A stretch of 11,931 nt of DNA from NCBI GenBank assembly GCA_905371275.1, contig CAJPLH010000050.1, positions 1-11,931 of the forward strand. The letters are read 5' to 3'. Both the position numbers and the translations under genes were made by a program. This DNA is from Prevotellaceae bacterium. GTDB taxonomy: Bacteria; Bacteroidota; Bacteroidia; Bacteroidales; Bacteroidaceae. Below the pieces are notes generated by a model that did not search any database, was not told the origin of the DNA, and worked only from the letters and a program-made list of their open reading frames with translations. Positions 1-6,515 of this stretch are shown in pieces (the first letter of the stretch is position 1; each line of letters starts with the position of its first letter).

Positions 1-183
1 CAACAAATGGGACCTTTCAAGATGTCTCAATTGCAACTAATGATACAAACTGGTCAAATCAACTCCAACACCTATGTTTGGCGTCAAGGAATGGCACAGT
101 GGGAATTAGCTGCAAATGTACAAGAACTCAGCACATTGTTCGCTCCTTCCTGTCCTCCTCCTCCCCCTCCTCCAGCACCTTAA
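1..183 (+). CDS. C-terminal end of a GYF_2 (DUF4339) protein, probably an SPFH-domain protein; 5' end outside the window
   Basis: Reading frame 1 is open from the first base to a TAA at 181-183 and gives 60 residues, the tail of a longer protein. They match the second half of a GYF_2 domain: GPFKMSQLQLMIQTGQI, then a tryptophan in YVWRQGM, then WELAANVQELSTLF. The protein ends in a proline-rich tail (seven consecutive prolines, then AP). In Bacteroidota and many other bacteria this domain plus polyproline ending is typical of the C-terminus of SPFH-domain (stomatin/flotillin-like, 'virion core') proteins. The SPFH part itself would lie before base 1, so that assignment is inference. A second GYF_2 gene starts about 50 bp downstream, which fits the known habit of these genes to cluster. 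GYF domains generally bind proline-rich peptides, so the polyproline tail may be a ligand for such a domain. Confidence 0.8.
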   Translation, partial: QQMGPFKMSQLQLMIQTGQINSNTYVWRQGMAQWELAANVQELSTLFAPSCPPPPPPPAP

Positions 184-232
184 TGTTCCAAACTCTCATT
201 CATAGAAATCATTACCCATAAATTTGAACATT

Positions 233-577
233 ATGTGCGACAATCATCTCAGCACCACCGATAGACTCATGGAGTTCGGTTTGAGCATGGCTTTGAGCCA
301 ACACATGATTCAAGTGATGAATCAAGCCATGCAGCAAATGCAGGTGCCCAATTCAGCAAAAGCCCCATCACCAACTTCTAATTGTTACATAGTAGTAGAG
401 GGCAAAACAGTGGGTCCCGCCTCGACGGATACCCTTTTGAAGGACTACGGTCGGTTCATCAATGGGGAAACCTTAGCCTGGATGCCTTCAATGAGTAGTT
501 GGAAACCAATTAAAGAAATTCCTGAACTCAACCAATTATTACAATTGCTTCCCCCTTCTCTACCCAACAATCCATAG
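233..577 (+). CDS. small GYF_2 (DUF4339) domain protein
   Basis: The 114-residue protein has two parts. Residues 1-38 form a helical, methionine- and glutamine-rich segment (TTDRLMEFGLSMALSQHMI and following). A short Pro/Ser linker leads to a GYF_2 domain at about 52-104, with YIVVEGKTVGP, a conserved tryptophan at 83, a second at 90 (SSWKPIKEIPEL), and a short proline-containing tail. The domain is thought to mediate protein-protein contacts and no catalytic residues are visible. There is no signal peptide or membrane segment, so the protein is probably cytosolic. ATG 233 is preferred; a TTG at 224 would add three residues. It lies 49 bp after the upstream GYF_2/SPFH-like gene and 7 bp before the next gene, so it is probably co-transcribed with both. 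The N-terminal helix resembles segments seen in GYF_2 partners of SPFH proteins, but its function is unknown. Confidence 0.82.
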   Translation: MCDNHLSTTDRLMEFGLSMALSQHMIQVMNQAMQQMQVPNSAKAPSPTSNCYIVVEGKTVGPASTDTLLKDYGRFINGETLAWMPSMSSWKPIKEIPELNQLLQLLPPSLPNNP

Positions 578-584
578 TAAACAT

Positions 585-935
585 ATGAAGTGGAATATCT
601 TTTTGACGATTATCTGCGTTTTGCTCTCTGCATTAGATGCCTATTGGATTTACAACCTTGCTGCAGAACACGAATATGTCCTTGCCATCACCATTGAGAG
701 TGGCATCTGTTTTGCAGCCTCACTCGTCCCTCTCATTGCGCTAGACTACAAGGCTCCTCGCGTTGGCATCAACATCCGCGTAGCTTCAGCACTCTGTTTT
801 ATAGCCTTCCAAATTATTCATATCGTTTTTGCGATAGCAAAATTAGAACTCCCCTATTTCATCACAATCAATGGTGCTTTACTTCTCCTTTTCGTAGCAT
901 TCTTGTATAAGTTTTCGAGAATGGATGAAGTCTAA
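585..935 (+). CDS. small four-helix membrane protein, function unknown
   Basis: The 116-residue product is almost entirely hydrophobic, with four probable membrane helices at about 4-24, 32-53, 64-86 and 90-108, and a short charged C-terminus (KFSRMDEV). The first helix follows a single lysine, and no signal-peptidase site is evident, so it is more likely a membrane anchor than a cleaved leader. I do not recognise a family. The start ATG is 7 bp after the upstream stop and 26 bp separate its stop from the next gene, so it sits inside a compact operon with two GYF_2 proteins and a membrane-anchored zinc-ribbon protein. It may supply the membrane component of that set, but this rests on context only. 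Confidence 0.78.
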   Translation: MKWNIFLTIICVLLSALDAYWIYNLAAEHEYVLAITIESGICFAASLVPLIALDYKAPRVGINIRVASALCFIAFQIIHIVFAIAKLELPYFITINGALLLLFVAFLYKFSRMDEV

Positions 936-961
936 ATAATCATTTCAAACAAAATAATAAT

Positions 962-2038
962 ATGTTGACCCCAGAATTAGAACAATTGATTCAGTATGCC
1001 CTAGAAGATGGTGTACTGACTCCCAAAGAACGGGCTGTGCTTATGAAAAAAGCAGAAGCTGCAGGAGCAGACCTCGATGAGTTCGAGATGATTCTAGAAG
1101 CCAAACTGTATGAAGCCAAGAAAGCTGCTGCTCCCAAAGCATCCAACAAAGAAGGTGAGGTGAGGAAATGCCCTCATTGTGGTGCTCGTGTACGATCTTT
1201 CCGAACCACTTGTGAAGAATGCGGTTATGAGTTTAGAAATGCCGAAGCTGTTAAGTCTGCTGCTGTTCTTTTTGAACAAATCAAAAGTTTAGAAATGGAA
1301 AAGACGCGAGAATTGGCGCTCCACGAGGACAATAAAAACAAGCAATTGAAAGCCTTTGGAGGAGTATACAGCCGCGAAAGAAGAAAACAACGAGACGATT
1401 TAGTAGAGAATCTTAATGAAGCTGAAAAGGCAATTAAAAAAAGGTTCAATGAGGCGAAGGCATCACTCATCAAACTCTATGCCGTTCCTAACACCAATCA
1501 AGATCTACTTGAATTTCTCACAATGGCAGCAGCCGCTGCCTGTCGTAATGATGGAGATGTAGAAGAAGAGGAAGAAGCATGGCTGCAAAAAACCGATCAG
1601 ATTTATCAAAAGCTATTGATTGTAGCTGCAAGTGATAACGAAACGCTAGACCAAGCAACTAAAATCATCGCTTCCCTAGTCAAACGTTTGCCGCTAAAGC
1701 ATAAATCATTTACACGTGTTCCTCAAGCTCGACGTGAAAGAATTGCTGCTGAACTCAAAATGCAAGAACAGATTAGGAAAAAGACGTATCGGGCTAAACT
1801 ACTTTCTGAATTAGTAAGCCCACTGGCAGTCGCTATGATTATTGGTATTGTTCTGTTTTTCATTTTATACCTCACCCAGCCTGACCAAATTCCCAATGAA
1901 GAGCTTGATAAAGACGCAAATGATTGGTACTATACAAAGCAAATGTTTATGGGGCTTATCGGTCTTGCGGAGATTGTAGGCGTTATTTGTTATTTTGAAA
2001 ACGTTGCAAAGGCAACAAAGAACGAAACACTATTGTAA
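962..2038 (+). CDS. TerB-like / zinc-ribbon / coiled-coil protein with C-terminal membrane helices
   Basis: Domain order in the 358-residue protein is as follows. Residues 1-50 are a helical segment (LEQLIQYALEDGVLTPKERA, then a DEFEMILEAKL motif) typical of a recurring Bacteroidota domain resembling TerB-type helical modules. Residues 70-88 are a zinc ribbon with CPHCG at 70-74 and CEECG at 84-88, giving ligands C70, C73, C84 and C87. A charged helical or coiled-coil region covers about 98-170, and a helical region 180-240 carries an acidic EEEEE run. Two probable membrane helices lie at about 287-303 and 328-344. No enzyme motif is visible. It is the last gene of the block with the GYF_2 proteins and the small membrane protein, and a hairpin terminator follows 83 bp after the stop. 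A role in a membrane-associated stress or scaffold complex is inferred from TerB-like and SPFH/GYF company. Confidence 0.8.
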   Translation: MLTPELEQLIQYALEDGVLTPKERAVLMKKAEAAGADLDEFEMILEAKLYEAKKAAAPKASNKEGEVRKCPHCGARVRSFRTTCEECGYEFRNAEAVKSAAVLFEQIKSLEMEKTRELALHEDNKNKQLKAFGGVYSRERRKQRDDLVENLNEAEKAIKKRFNEAKASLIKLYAVPNTNQDLLEFLTMAAAAACRNDGDVEEEEEAWLQKTDQIYQKLLIVAASDNETLDQATKIIASLVKRLPLKHKSFTRVPQARRERIAAELKMQEQIRKKTYRAKLLSELVSPLAVAMIIGIVLFFILYLTQPDQIPNEELDKDANDWYYTKQMFMGLIGLAEIVGVICYFENVAKATKNETLL

Positions 2039-2120
2039 TCCACAAGCAACTTTCGCCTAGAAAAGTCTCAAAGCGTGTTTTATGATAGAAGCATCGATCA
2101 AGCAACGCACAAGATAAGCT

Positions 2121-2161
2121 AAAGACTATAGCAAGCAATTCAACACTTGCTATAGTTCTTT
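2121..2161. terminator. long hairpin, probable (possibly bidirectional) terminator
   Basis: CTATAGCAAG at 2126-2135 pairs exactly with CTTGCTATAG at 2146-2155 around a 10-nt loop. The stem extends outward with AAAGA (2121-2125) against TCTTT (2157-2161), interrupted by one bulged T at 2156. The right arm ends in a short T-rich run and the left arm starts with A residues, so it could act in either direction. It lies between the TerB-like zinc-ribbon gene and the nuclease gene, where an operon boundary is expected. The stem is not very GC-rich, so its strength is uncertain. Confidence 0.6.
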
Positions 2162-2181
2162 AGCCGAAAGTCGGACAAGAA

Positions 2182-2196
2182 TGCGACAATGTCGCA
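2182..2196. promoter_or_regulatory. perfect 7-bp-arm palindrome upstream of the nuclease gene (candidate operator)
   Basis: TGCGACA (2182-2188), one central A, then TGTCGCA (2190-2196) is a perfect dyad about 70 bp before the preferred nuclease start. The size and position fit a dimeric repressor site, but no regulator gene is adjacent and no promoter elements could be placed confidently. An upstream in-frame ATG at 2189 lies inside the palindrome, which is one reason to prefer the later start at 2264. Confidence 0.35.
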
Positions 2197-2263
2197 AACT
2201 TGCAGTACATCAAGACATAGTGCTTCGAAAGACCATCAACAAACACGAACAATCAAAGGTAAT

Positions 2264-3544
2264 ATGTCAAATACAGAAATCACTCGAATAATCACTCGAG
2301 AAAAAGTGGAAGAATGGTTGATGCAATTTCACTCTAACCAAGCAACAAGAGCCATTATCCGCAAAATCAATCAGAATTCCATACTGGACATCTATGGTAT
2401 TGCACGAAGTGAAACACATCACAGCAAGTTCCTGGCATGGTTGTTCAACCCCAATGAGAGTCATAATACAGGAGAACTTGCACTAAGAAAATTGCTCAAC
2501 ATAGCTGTTCGTAGAGGTATCGAACAAAACAATCAATCCGAAGTTTTTCTGTGGTTCAAAAAAACAGTACTCACATCGGCTACCCATTCATTAATCAGTG
2601 CAAGCAATGTACAAGTTTTGACAGAATCTTATGTTGAAGCTCAGGGAAAAAAGGGGGCGAAGGGACGTATCGACATTCTTGTGAGCAATCTTGCCTTAGG
2701 AGGTAAAACTATCAATATCATTATTGAGAATAAGATTTACTCTAATGAGCACGACGAGCAAACAACAACGTATTTTGAGGGAATAAACCAAAAGTTCCCC
2801 AAACCAAAGAACAGAAACATATTTCTCTATCTCACACCGAAATCCAATTGGGAGATGCCCAAAGTGGACGGTCCTTCTTGCACTTGTAAGGATTTCATAG
2901 AAATCAATTATCAAGATATACTCACTGAAGTTCTTACTTCAATACTCGAAGAACCTATATCTTCAGCAACCAGAATTGCAATAGAAGACTATATCCACTG
3001 TATAACATCACCCAGCATTCATTCTAAAAATTATAACAGTATGGCGACAGACGAAGAAACCAACGAAATGCTTAAGAAGTTTTGGGACGCCAATGAAGAA
3101 TTGATTCTTGCAGCGATTAACGCGTTCGCTAATTCTGGTGAAACGAAGTACAAGGGCGTCGATAAAGTCCAAAAAGCAATTACAGAATTTGTTGACAACA
3201 AAGACTACACCCAATACAGCATCAATGGTCAAGGTGAGTACAACAAGAGAAAGCTTGTTGAGAAAGTTGTTCGCCTTATCATATCGAAGGGTGGAGATGT
3301 CATGGGAACTCTCAAAAACCTCGATGATAAATGCGCAAAATCTTTACTTCGCACACAAGATTTTTACAACAAAGACAAATCTCGTGCTGTTGAACTAGAG
3401 TATAACGGTAGTTCCATCTACATCAGTAATCAATGGGGAATCCACAACATCCCAAGCTTCATCGAAGCTGTTAATTCAGACCATACTATTGGTCTGTCAA
3501 TTCAAGAGGTTAACACAACACTCTCGACAGGACAAACGAACTGA
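2264..3544 (+). CDS. PD-(D/E)XK nuclease family protein (PDDEXK_4 type)
   Basis: The 426-residue protein has the layout of the PDDEXK_4 (PF14281-like) family. The N-terminal signature is SILDIYGIARSETHHSKFLAW followed by LFNPNESHNTG, with E50, H53 and S54 in the conserved E-x-x-H-S block. The nuclease core then gives D137 in GRIDILV and E155-x-K157 in IIIENKIY, followed by the family's DEQTTTY stretch. These are the usual metal-binding and catalytic positions, so the enzyme looks intact. The C-terminal third (from about residue 250) is helical and unassigned. ATG 2264 is chosen because the family motif follows naturally. An in-frame ATG at 2189 would add 25 low-complexity residues and sits in a palindrome. 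No methyltransferase or helicase partner is next to it, so it is an orphan. A defence or DNA-repair role is plausible but not shown. Confidence 0.8.
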   Translation: MSNTEITRIITREKVEEWLMQFHSNQATRAIIRKINQNSILDIYGIARSETHHSKFLAWLFNPNESHNTGELALRKLLNIAVRRGIEQNNQSEVFLWFKKTVLTSATHSLISASNVQVLTESYVEAQGKKGAKGRIDILVSNLALGGKTINIIIENKIYSNEHDEQTTTYFEGINQKFPKPKNRNIFLYLTPKSNWEMPKVDGPSCTCKDFIEINYQDILTEVLTSILEEPISSATRIAIEDYIHCITSPSIHSKNYNSMATDEETNEMLKKFWDANEELILAAINAFANSGETKYKGVDKVQKAITEFVDNKDYTQYSINGQGEYNKRKLVEKVVRLIISKGGDVMGTLKNLDDKCAKSLLRTQDFYNKDKSRAVELEYNGSSIYISNQWGIHNIPSFIEAVNSDHTIGLSIQEVNTTLSTGQTN

Positions 3545-3596
3545 CCCTACAATCGCTCATTTGTATAACTAGAGCATAAACAATCACATAATAATC

Positions 3597-4466
3597 ATGA
3601 ATATTAAGTTTTTTCACCTAGCCCTTACCTTCTTGCTTCTATTAGGTGTTGGTTCAACAAAGGTGTTGGCTGTTTCAAGCAATACCACCATGCAATACCA
3701 AACCAATCAAGGAGAAGATGATGATGACTCATCAATACCCAAAGAAGAAGATGACGATGACTCATCAATACCCATCAGAATCAGAATAGATGACACGATA
3801 ATCAAAAACACAGGAGAGGTTACTGCACCATGGTTGAAATCGGGTTCTGTGTATTATGATGCAGAAAATAAGACACTCACTCTTGACAATGCAATCATTG
3901 AAGATGAGTACTATGATACTGATATTTACTTCATGGCCTCCAATGTTCCAGGTTTGCAGATTATCACAAAAGGAAAGTCATCAATATCCTCGACCAGAAG
4001 AAAACTAATGGTTTTCACACGCTCTGTCACATTTCTGGGAGGTACGCTTACACTAAAGTCTCGAGATTTCACTCTTTTTGCTTACTGCAATGGCTGGGAT
4101 CTTCTAGATGTAGTATTTAAAGATTGTACATTGAAAGCGAGTTCCGAAATAGAAAGTACGATAACTGGGGATCCCTGTGCAGCGATTAAATTCATTAATA
4201 CTTCTGCAGACATCTCTTTTTGCAGTGGTTTATATGGAATTGTAGATTTTGATGCTATAAACTTTGAGGGATGTGCACTGACTCCTCCTAAGAATTATAC
4301 AATTAAGAAGGACAGAAAGTTTTGTGGTGAGGGTGATACATATTATGAGGATTATCGAGTACAAACAAAAAGTCCCCAACTTACAATAAGACCACTATCT
4401 TCTATTGAGAAAATCAACTCAACTGTTTCCAAAAAGGGAAGAAAAAAAACATCACCAAAGAAATAG
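3597..4466 (+). CDS. secreted protein with acidic tandem repeat and probable beta-solenoid domain
   Basis: The 289-residue product begins with a clear signal peptide (hydrophobic core about 8-20, cleavage probably after KVLA at about 25). Next is an acidic linker in which EDDDDSSIP occurs twice with an 11-residue period. From about residue 60 the text follows a pattern common in secreted Bacteroidota and Firmicutes proteins: an ITK/EVT-like strand, LKSGSVYYD, then NKTLTLDNAII. After that come repeated short strands (LQIITKGKSSIS, VTFLGGTLTLKS) that suggest a right-handed beta-solenoid. The C-terminus is lysine-rich (KKGRKKTSPKK) and is encoded partly by an A8 run at 4442-4449. There is no enzyme motif or recognised sorting signal. 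The gene lies 52 bp after the nuclease gene and 48 bp before another secreted protein. Function unknown; possibly extracellular or periplasmic binding. Confidence 0.75.
   Translation: MNIKFFHLALTFLLLLGVGSTKVLAVSSNTTMQYQTNQGEDDDDSSIPKEEDDDDSSIPIRIRIDDTIIKNTGEVTAPWLKSGSVYYDAENKTLTLDNAIIEDEYYDTDIYFMASNVPGLQIITKGKSSISSTRRKLMVFTRSVTFLGGTLTLKSRDFTLFAYCNGWDLLDVVFKDCTLKASSEIESTITGDPCAAIKFINTSADISFCSGLYGIVDFDAINFEGCALTPPKNYTIKKDRKFCGEGDTYYEDYRVQTKSPQLTIRPLSSIEKINSTVSKKGRKKTSPKK
3711..3774 (+). repeat. 33-bp tandem repeat inside the secreted-protein gene
   Basis: Two consecutive copies of a 33-bp unit start at 3711 and 3744. They differ at a few positions, including a T-to-C change within the GAT run that is silent (both Asp codons). 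Each copy encodes an 11-residue acidic unit containing EDDDDSSIP. The in-frame period would let copies be gained or lost without a frameshift. Confidence 0.75.
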
Positions 4467-4514
4467 GCAATTTCGGAAGAAATCTCATAGTAAGAACCTA
4501 TAACACCGAAGAAA

Positions 4515-5948
4515 ATGACAAAAAAACTTGTTCTACTTATTTCTTTCCTATGCATATCATTGCTAACATACGCAGGAGATTCAATTCCTAAGAATGGATG
4601 GAAAGAAGGGAAATACTATTTAAAGTTCATCGATAAATTCTCTAATCAGAGCTGCACTGCACAAGCTAATGCAAGGGTTGAGATGGATGGTAACGCAATC
4701 AAATCTCAAATAGCTTTTTCAGGGGGGCGATACGACTTAATCAAATTCAATAAGAAAAAGAATTTTGCTTCCAAGAGATTGGATCGCAAGTTTACTGAAA
4801 TAATAGTAAACTTGAAAATAAAAGGGGTATTTTCTCCAATTCAAAACCAGGGATTAGATACAACCAATATAGATACTCTTCTTCAGAGAATATCACAACG
4901 GTATAAAGACTATAGATCTGAGTCTGACGGTTATTATCCTAGTTTTGATATTCCAATAGATTTGAGGTTCCAGAACTACAGAGACTTGAAACAAAATATA
5001 GATACCGAAAGAAACCAATTCAATGAACTCAAGCCTAAGGAATTCCAGATAATAAAAAGGGTACGTTTCATTGTTCCCATCAACGACACTATCGTTATTA
5101 GCTATAAGATCAAAACGCCAACGTTGGAAGAATATATATGTCCAACTGCAAGTATGGTTGATGTTGAAGTTCAAAATGCGAACACAACATTGAGCTATAT
5201 AAATAATCTGTGGCATGATCTGTGGAACAGGTACAAGAAAAAAATTGAAGATTTGGCATCAACAAGGTATGTAAGTAGTGGAAGAAGAGGCTACCAAAAC
5301 GGTATCAACAGTATTCGAACAAAAGATCTTCCAGCTATAATCAATGAGGCCAGCAAAACTTTACCCGCAGATTGCAGTGCCGAAATTCGCCATTTATTAG
5401 AAAATCGATTAAAAATAGCGTTTTATCTGCGCAATCCGATGGATTTGAAATTGGCAAAGGAGATGGGTTACCTAGCAGATGGTCTCCAAGTATTTGAAGA
5501 CATAGAATTTAATGAAGATATGCTATACGACCTTCCAAAAGCATGGGAGATTATAGCTCTACTTGGCCGTTACACTTACGTGTACCCCGGTTATGATGGA
5601 GATTTGCCACCTTATATCATTCAAATGATCGAAGCAAGAGGTATTCCCTTCGATCCAATCAAAATAGGTGGACAGGGTTATCTAATAGACAATAGTTCAG
5701 TGCAACAATGGTGTGAAGATGTAAAAGAAATACTAAATAAGAACTCAGTTAAAGCCAATGACTTCTTGATTCAATTTATGTCAATGATGGCCTATTACAA
5801 ATCAGCAAGAGAAAATTGGGGTCTACACAGAAAACAAATAGAAAACATCAAGACTGGATATACGGATGAGGGTTGGCAGGCTCCACTCAAAACTATTCAA
5901 ATGTATCATATGAAACATTATCAAAAGAAACTACTGGGTTTCCAGTAA
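4515..5948 (+). CDS. secreted protein of unknown family
   Basis: The 477-residue product starts with a convincing signal peptide: MTKK, a hydrophobic core LVLLISFLCISLL, and a likely signal-peptidase I site after TYA before GDSIP. There is no Cys at the cleavage point, so it is not a lipoprotein. The mature protein is mixed alpha/beta in the first half, with several beta-like stretches (YYLKFIDKF, EIIVNLKIKGVF, IKRVRFIVPINDTIVISYKI). From about residue 240 it is mostly helical, rich in Lys, Asn and Tyr. I see no catalytic motif and cannot name a family. It is the last gene before a strong terminator and shares the low-GC style of the preceding secreted protein, so the two may be co-expressed. 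A partner or cell-envelope role is only a guess. Confidence 0.72.
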   Translation: MTKKLVLLISFLCISLLTYAGDSIPKNGWKEGKYYLKFIDKFSNQSCTAQANARVEMDGNAIKSQIAFSGGRYDLIKFNKKKNFASKRLDRKFTEIIVNLKIKGVFSPIQNQGLDTTNIDTLLQRISQRYKDYRSESDGYYPSFDIPIDLRFQNYRDLKQNIDTERNQFNELKPKEFQIIKRVRFIVPINDTIVISYKIKTPTLEEYICPTASMVDVEVQNANTTLSYINNLWHDLWNRYKKKIEDLASTRYVSSGRRGYQNGINSIRTKDLPAIINEASKTLPADCSAEIRHLLENRLKIAFYLRNPMDLKLAKEMGYLADGLQVFEDIEFNEDMLYDLPKAWEIIALLGRYTYVYPGYDGDLPPYIIQMIEARGIPFDPIKIGGQGYLIDNSSVQQWCEDVKEILNKNSVKANDFLIQFMSMMAYYKSARENWGLHRKQIENIKTGYTDEGWQAPLKTIQMYHMKHYQKKLLGFQ

Positions 5949-5992
5949 TTAAGATTTCTCATTTAGGCTTCAAGGTCTATTCTAAATGCTTT

Positions 5993-6017
5993 AATGTTCA
6001 ATTCATGATTGAACATT
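5993..6017. other. perfect 10-bp inverted repeat downstream of the secreted-protein genes
   Basis: AATGTTCAAT (5993-6002) and ATTGAACATT (6008-6017) are exact complements around a 5-nt loop (TCATG). It is AT-rich and not followed by a T tract, so it is unlikely to terminate transcription by itself. It lies 16 bp before the clear terminator and could protect the mRNA 3' end or be a protein-binding site. Confidence 0.5.
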
Positions 6018-6032
6018 GCTAACGTTCATAGA

Positions 6033-6079
6033 ATCCCCTTCTGAATTTCTTGACAAGGAAATTACAGAAGGGGATTTTT
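6033..6079 (+). terminator. strong factor-independent terminator
   Basis: ATCCCCTTCTG (6034-6044 region, with one more A before it) pairs with CAGAAGGGGAT (from 6065), giving a stem of about 12 bp. After a single bulged A (6064) the stem continues inward with AATTTC (6044-6049) against GAAATT (6058-6063). It is followed directly by T5 at 6075-6079. The GC-rich stem base plus U-tract is a classical intrinsic terminator and ends the transcription unit of the secreted-protein genes, 84 bp after the last stop codon. Confidence 0.85.
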
Positions 6080-6147
6080 GTATCAAGATATACGCTTCCA
6101 TTATTGGAGAACTATTTGTAGATGAAACGCGTTTCAACGGAAATGTC

Positions 6148-6183
6148 GGAGATTTCTTGGAAAATATGGGAGATTTCTTGGAA
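6148..6183 (+). repeat. two copies of GGAGATTTCTTGGAA at 21-bp spacing
   Basis: The 15-mer GGAGATTTCTTGGAA occurs at 6148-6162 and again at 6169-6183, exactly two helical turns (21 bp) apart. A third, weaker relative (CGGAAATGTCGG) precedes them at about 6138. The phasing would put both copies on the same face of the helix, which suits protein binding, but a remnant of a tandem repeat is equally possible. Confidence 0.65.
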
Positions 6184-6201
6184 TAAGTGGCTTAGTTTTG
6201 T

Positions 6202-6260
6202 AGGGGAAAGGAAGGAGAGGAAGAGAGAAGGAAGAAGAAAGGAGAGGGGGGAAAGGAAGA
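6202..6260 (+). other. 59-nt uninterrupted purine tract
   Basis: Every base from 6202 to 6260 is A or G on the + strand, bounded by T at 6201 and C at 6261. A second nearly pure purine stretch follows at 6275-6304 with one T. Part of it (6211-6223) is a perfect 13-nt mirror repeat, a feature associated with intramolecular triplex DNA. The overlapping open frame gives only an Arg/Lys/Glu-rich peptide and is not considered real. Confidence 0.75.
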
Positions 6261-6324
6261 CTCTGCACTACACCAAAAGAAGGAGAGATGAGGAAGAAAG
6301 AAAACAGATTAACATTCCTATACA

Positions 6325-6515
6325 ATCAAGGATTTTGTCAAGGTTTTGCACGTACGCGCTTACGCGCGCACGCGTATAACATACGATTTGTTGTTTTTTT
6401 CTGTCACATCTGTCACAGTTATATGCTTAATCCGCTCTATTTCAGCACCAAAGAGTGATTTGTAAACAGTTTTTAGAGAATGAGATTTTATCAAGGTGTT
6501 TTTCGAGGTTTTTTA
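6325..6515 (+). repeat. diverged 26-bp direct repeat, copies 165 bp apart
   Basis: The 26-nt segment starting ATCAAGG at 6325-6350 and the one at 6490-6515 agree at 20 of 26 positions by eye, including ATCAAGG and AGGTTTT in the same register. The first copy lies just outside the left arm of the composite inverted repeat and the second near its centre, so they may be relics of an internal duplication. Confidence 0.4.

Noticed and set aside
219..226. TAAATTTG, a match to the TAnnTTTG promoter element
   Set aside because: It is only 6 bp before ATG 233, has no clear -33 partner and lies within a close-packed operon; probably chance in AT-rich DNA.
2189..2263. Upstream in-frame extension of the nuclease (25 extra residues)
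   Set aside because: The residues are low-complexity and polar, unlike the family, and the ATG lies inside a perfect palindrome. ATG 2264 is preferred, though the longer form cannot be excluded.
6122..6379. 85-residue + strand open frame across the purine tract
   Set aside because: Its product is Arg/Lys/Glu low-complexity forced by the purine run and repeats; no family resemblance and no promoter.
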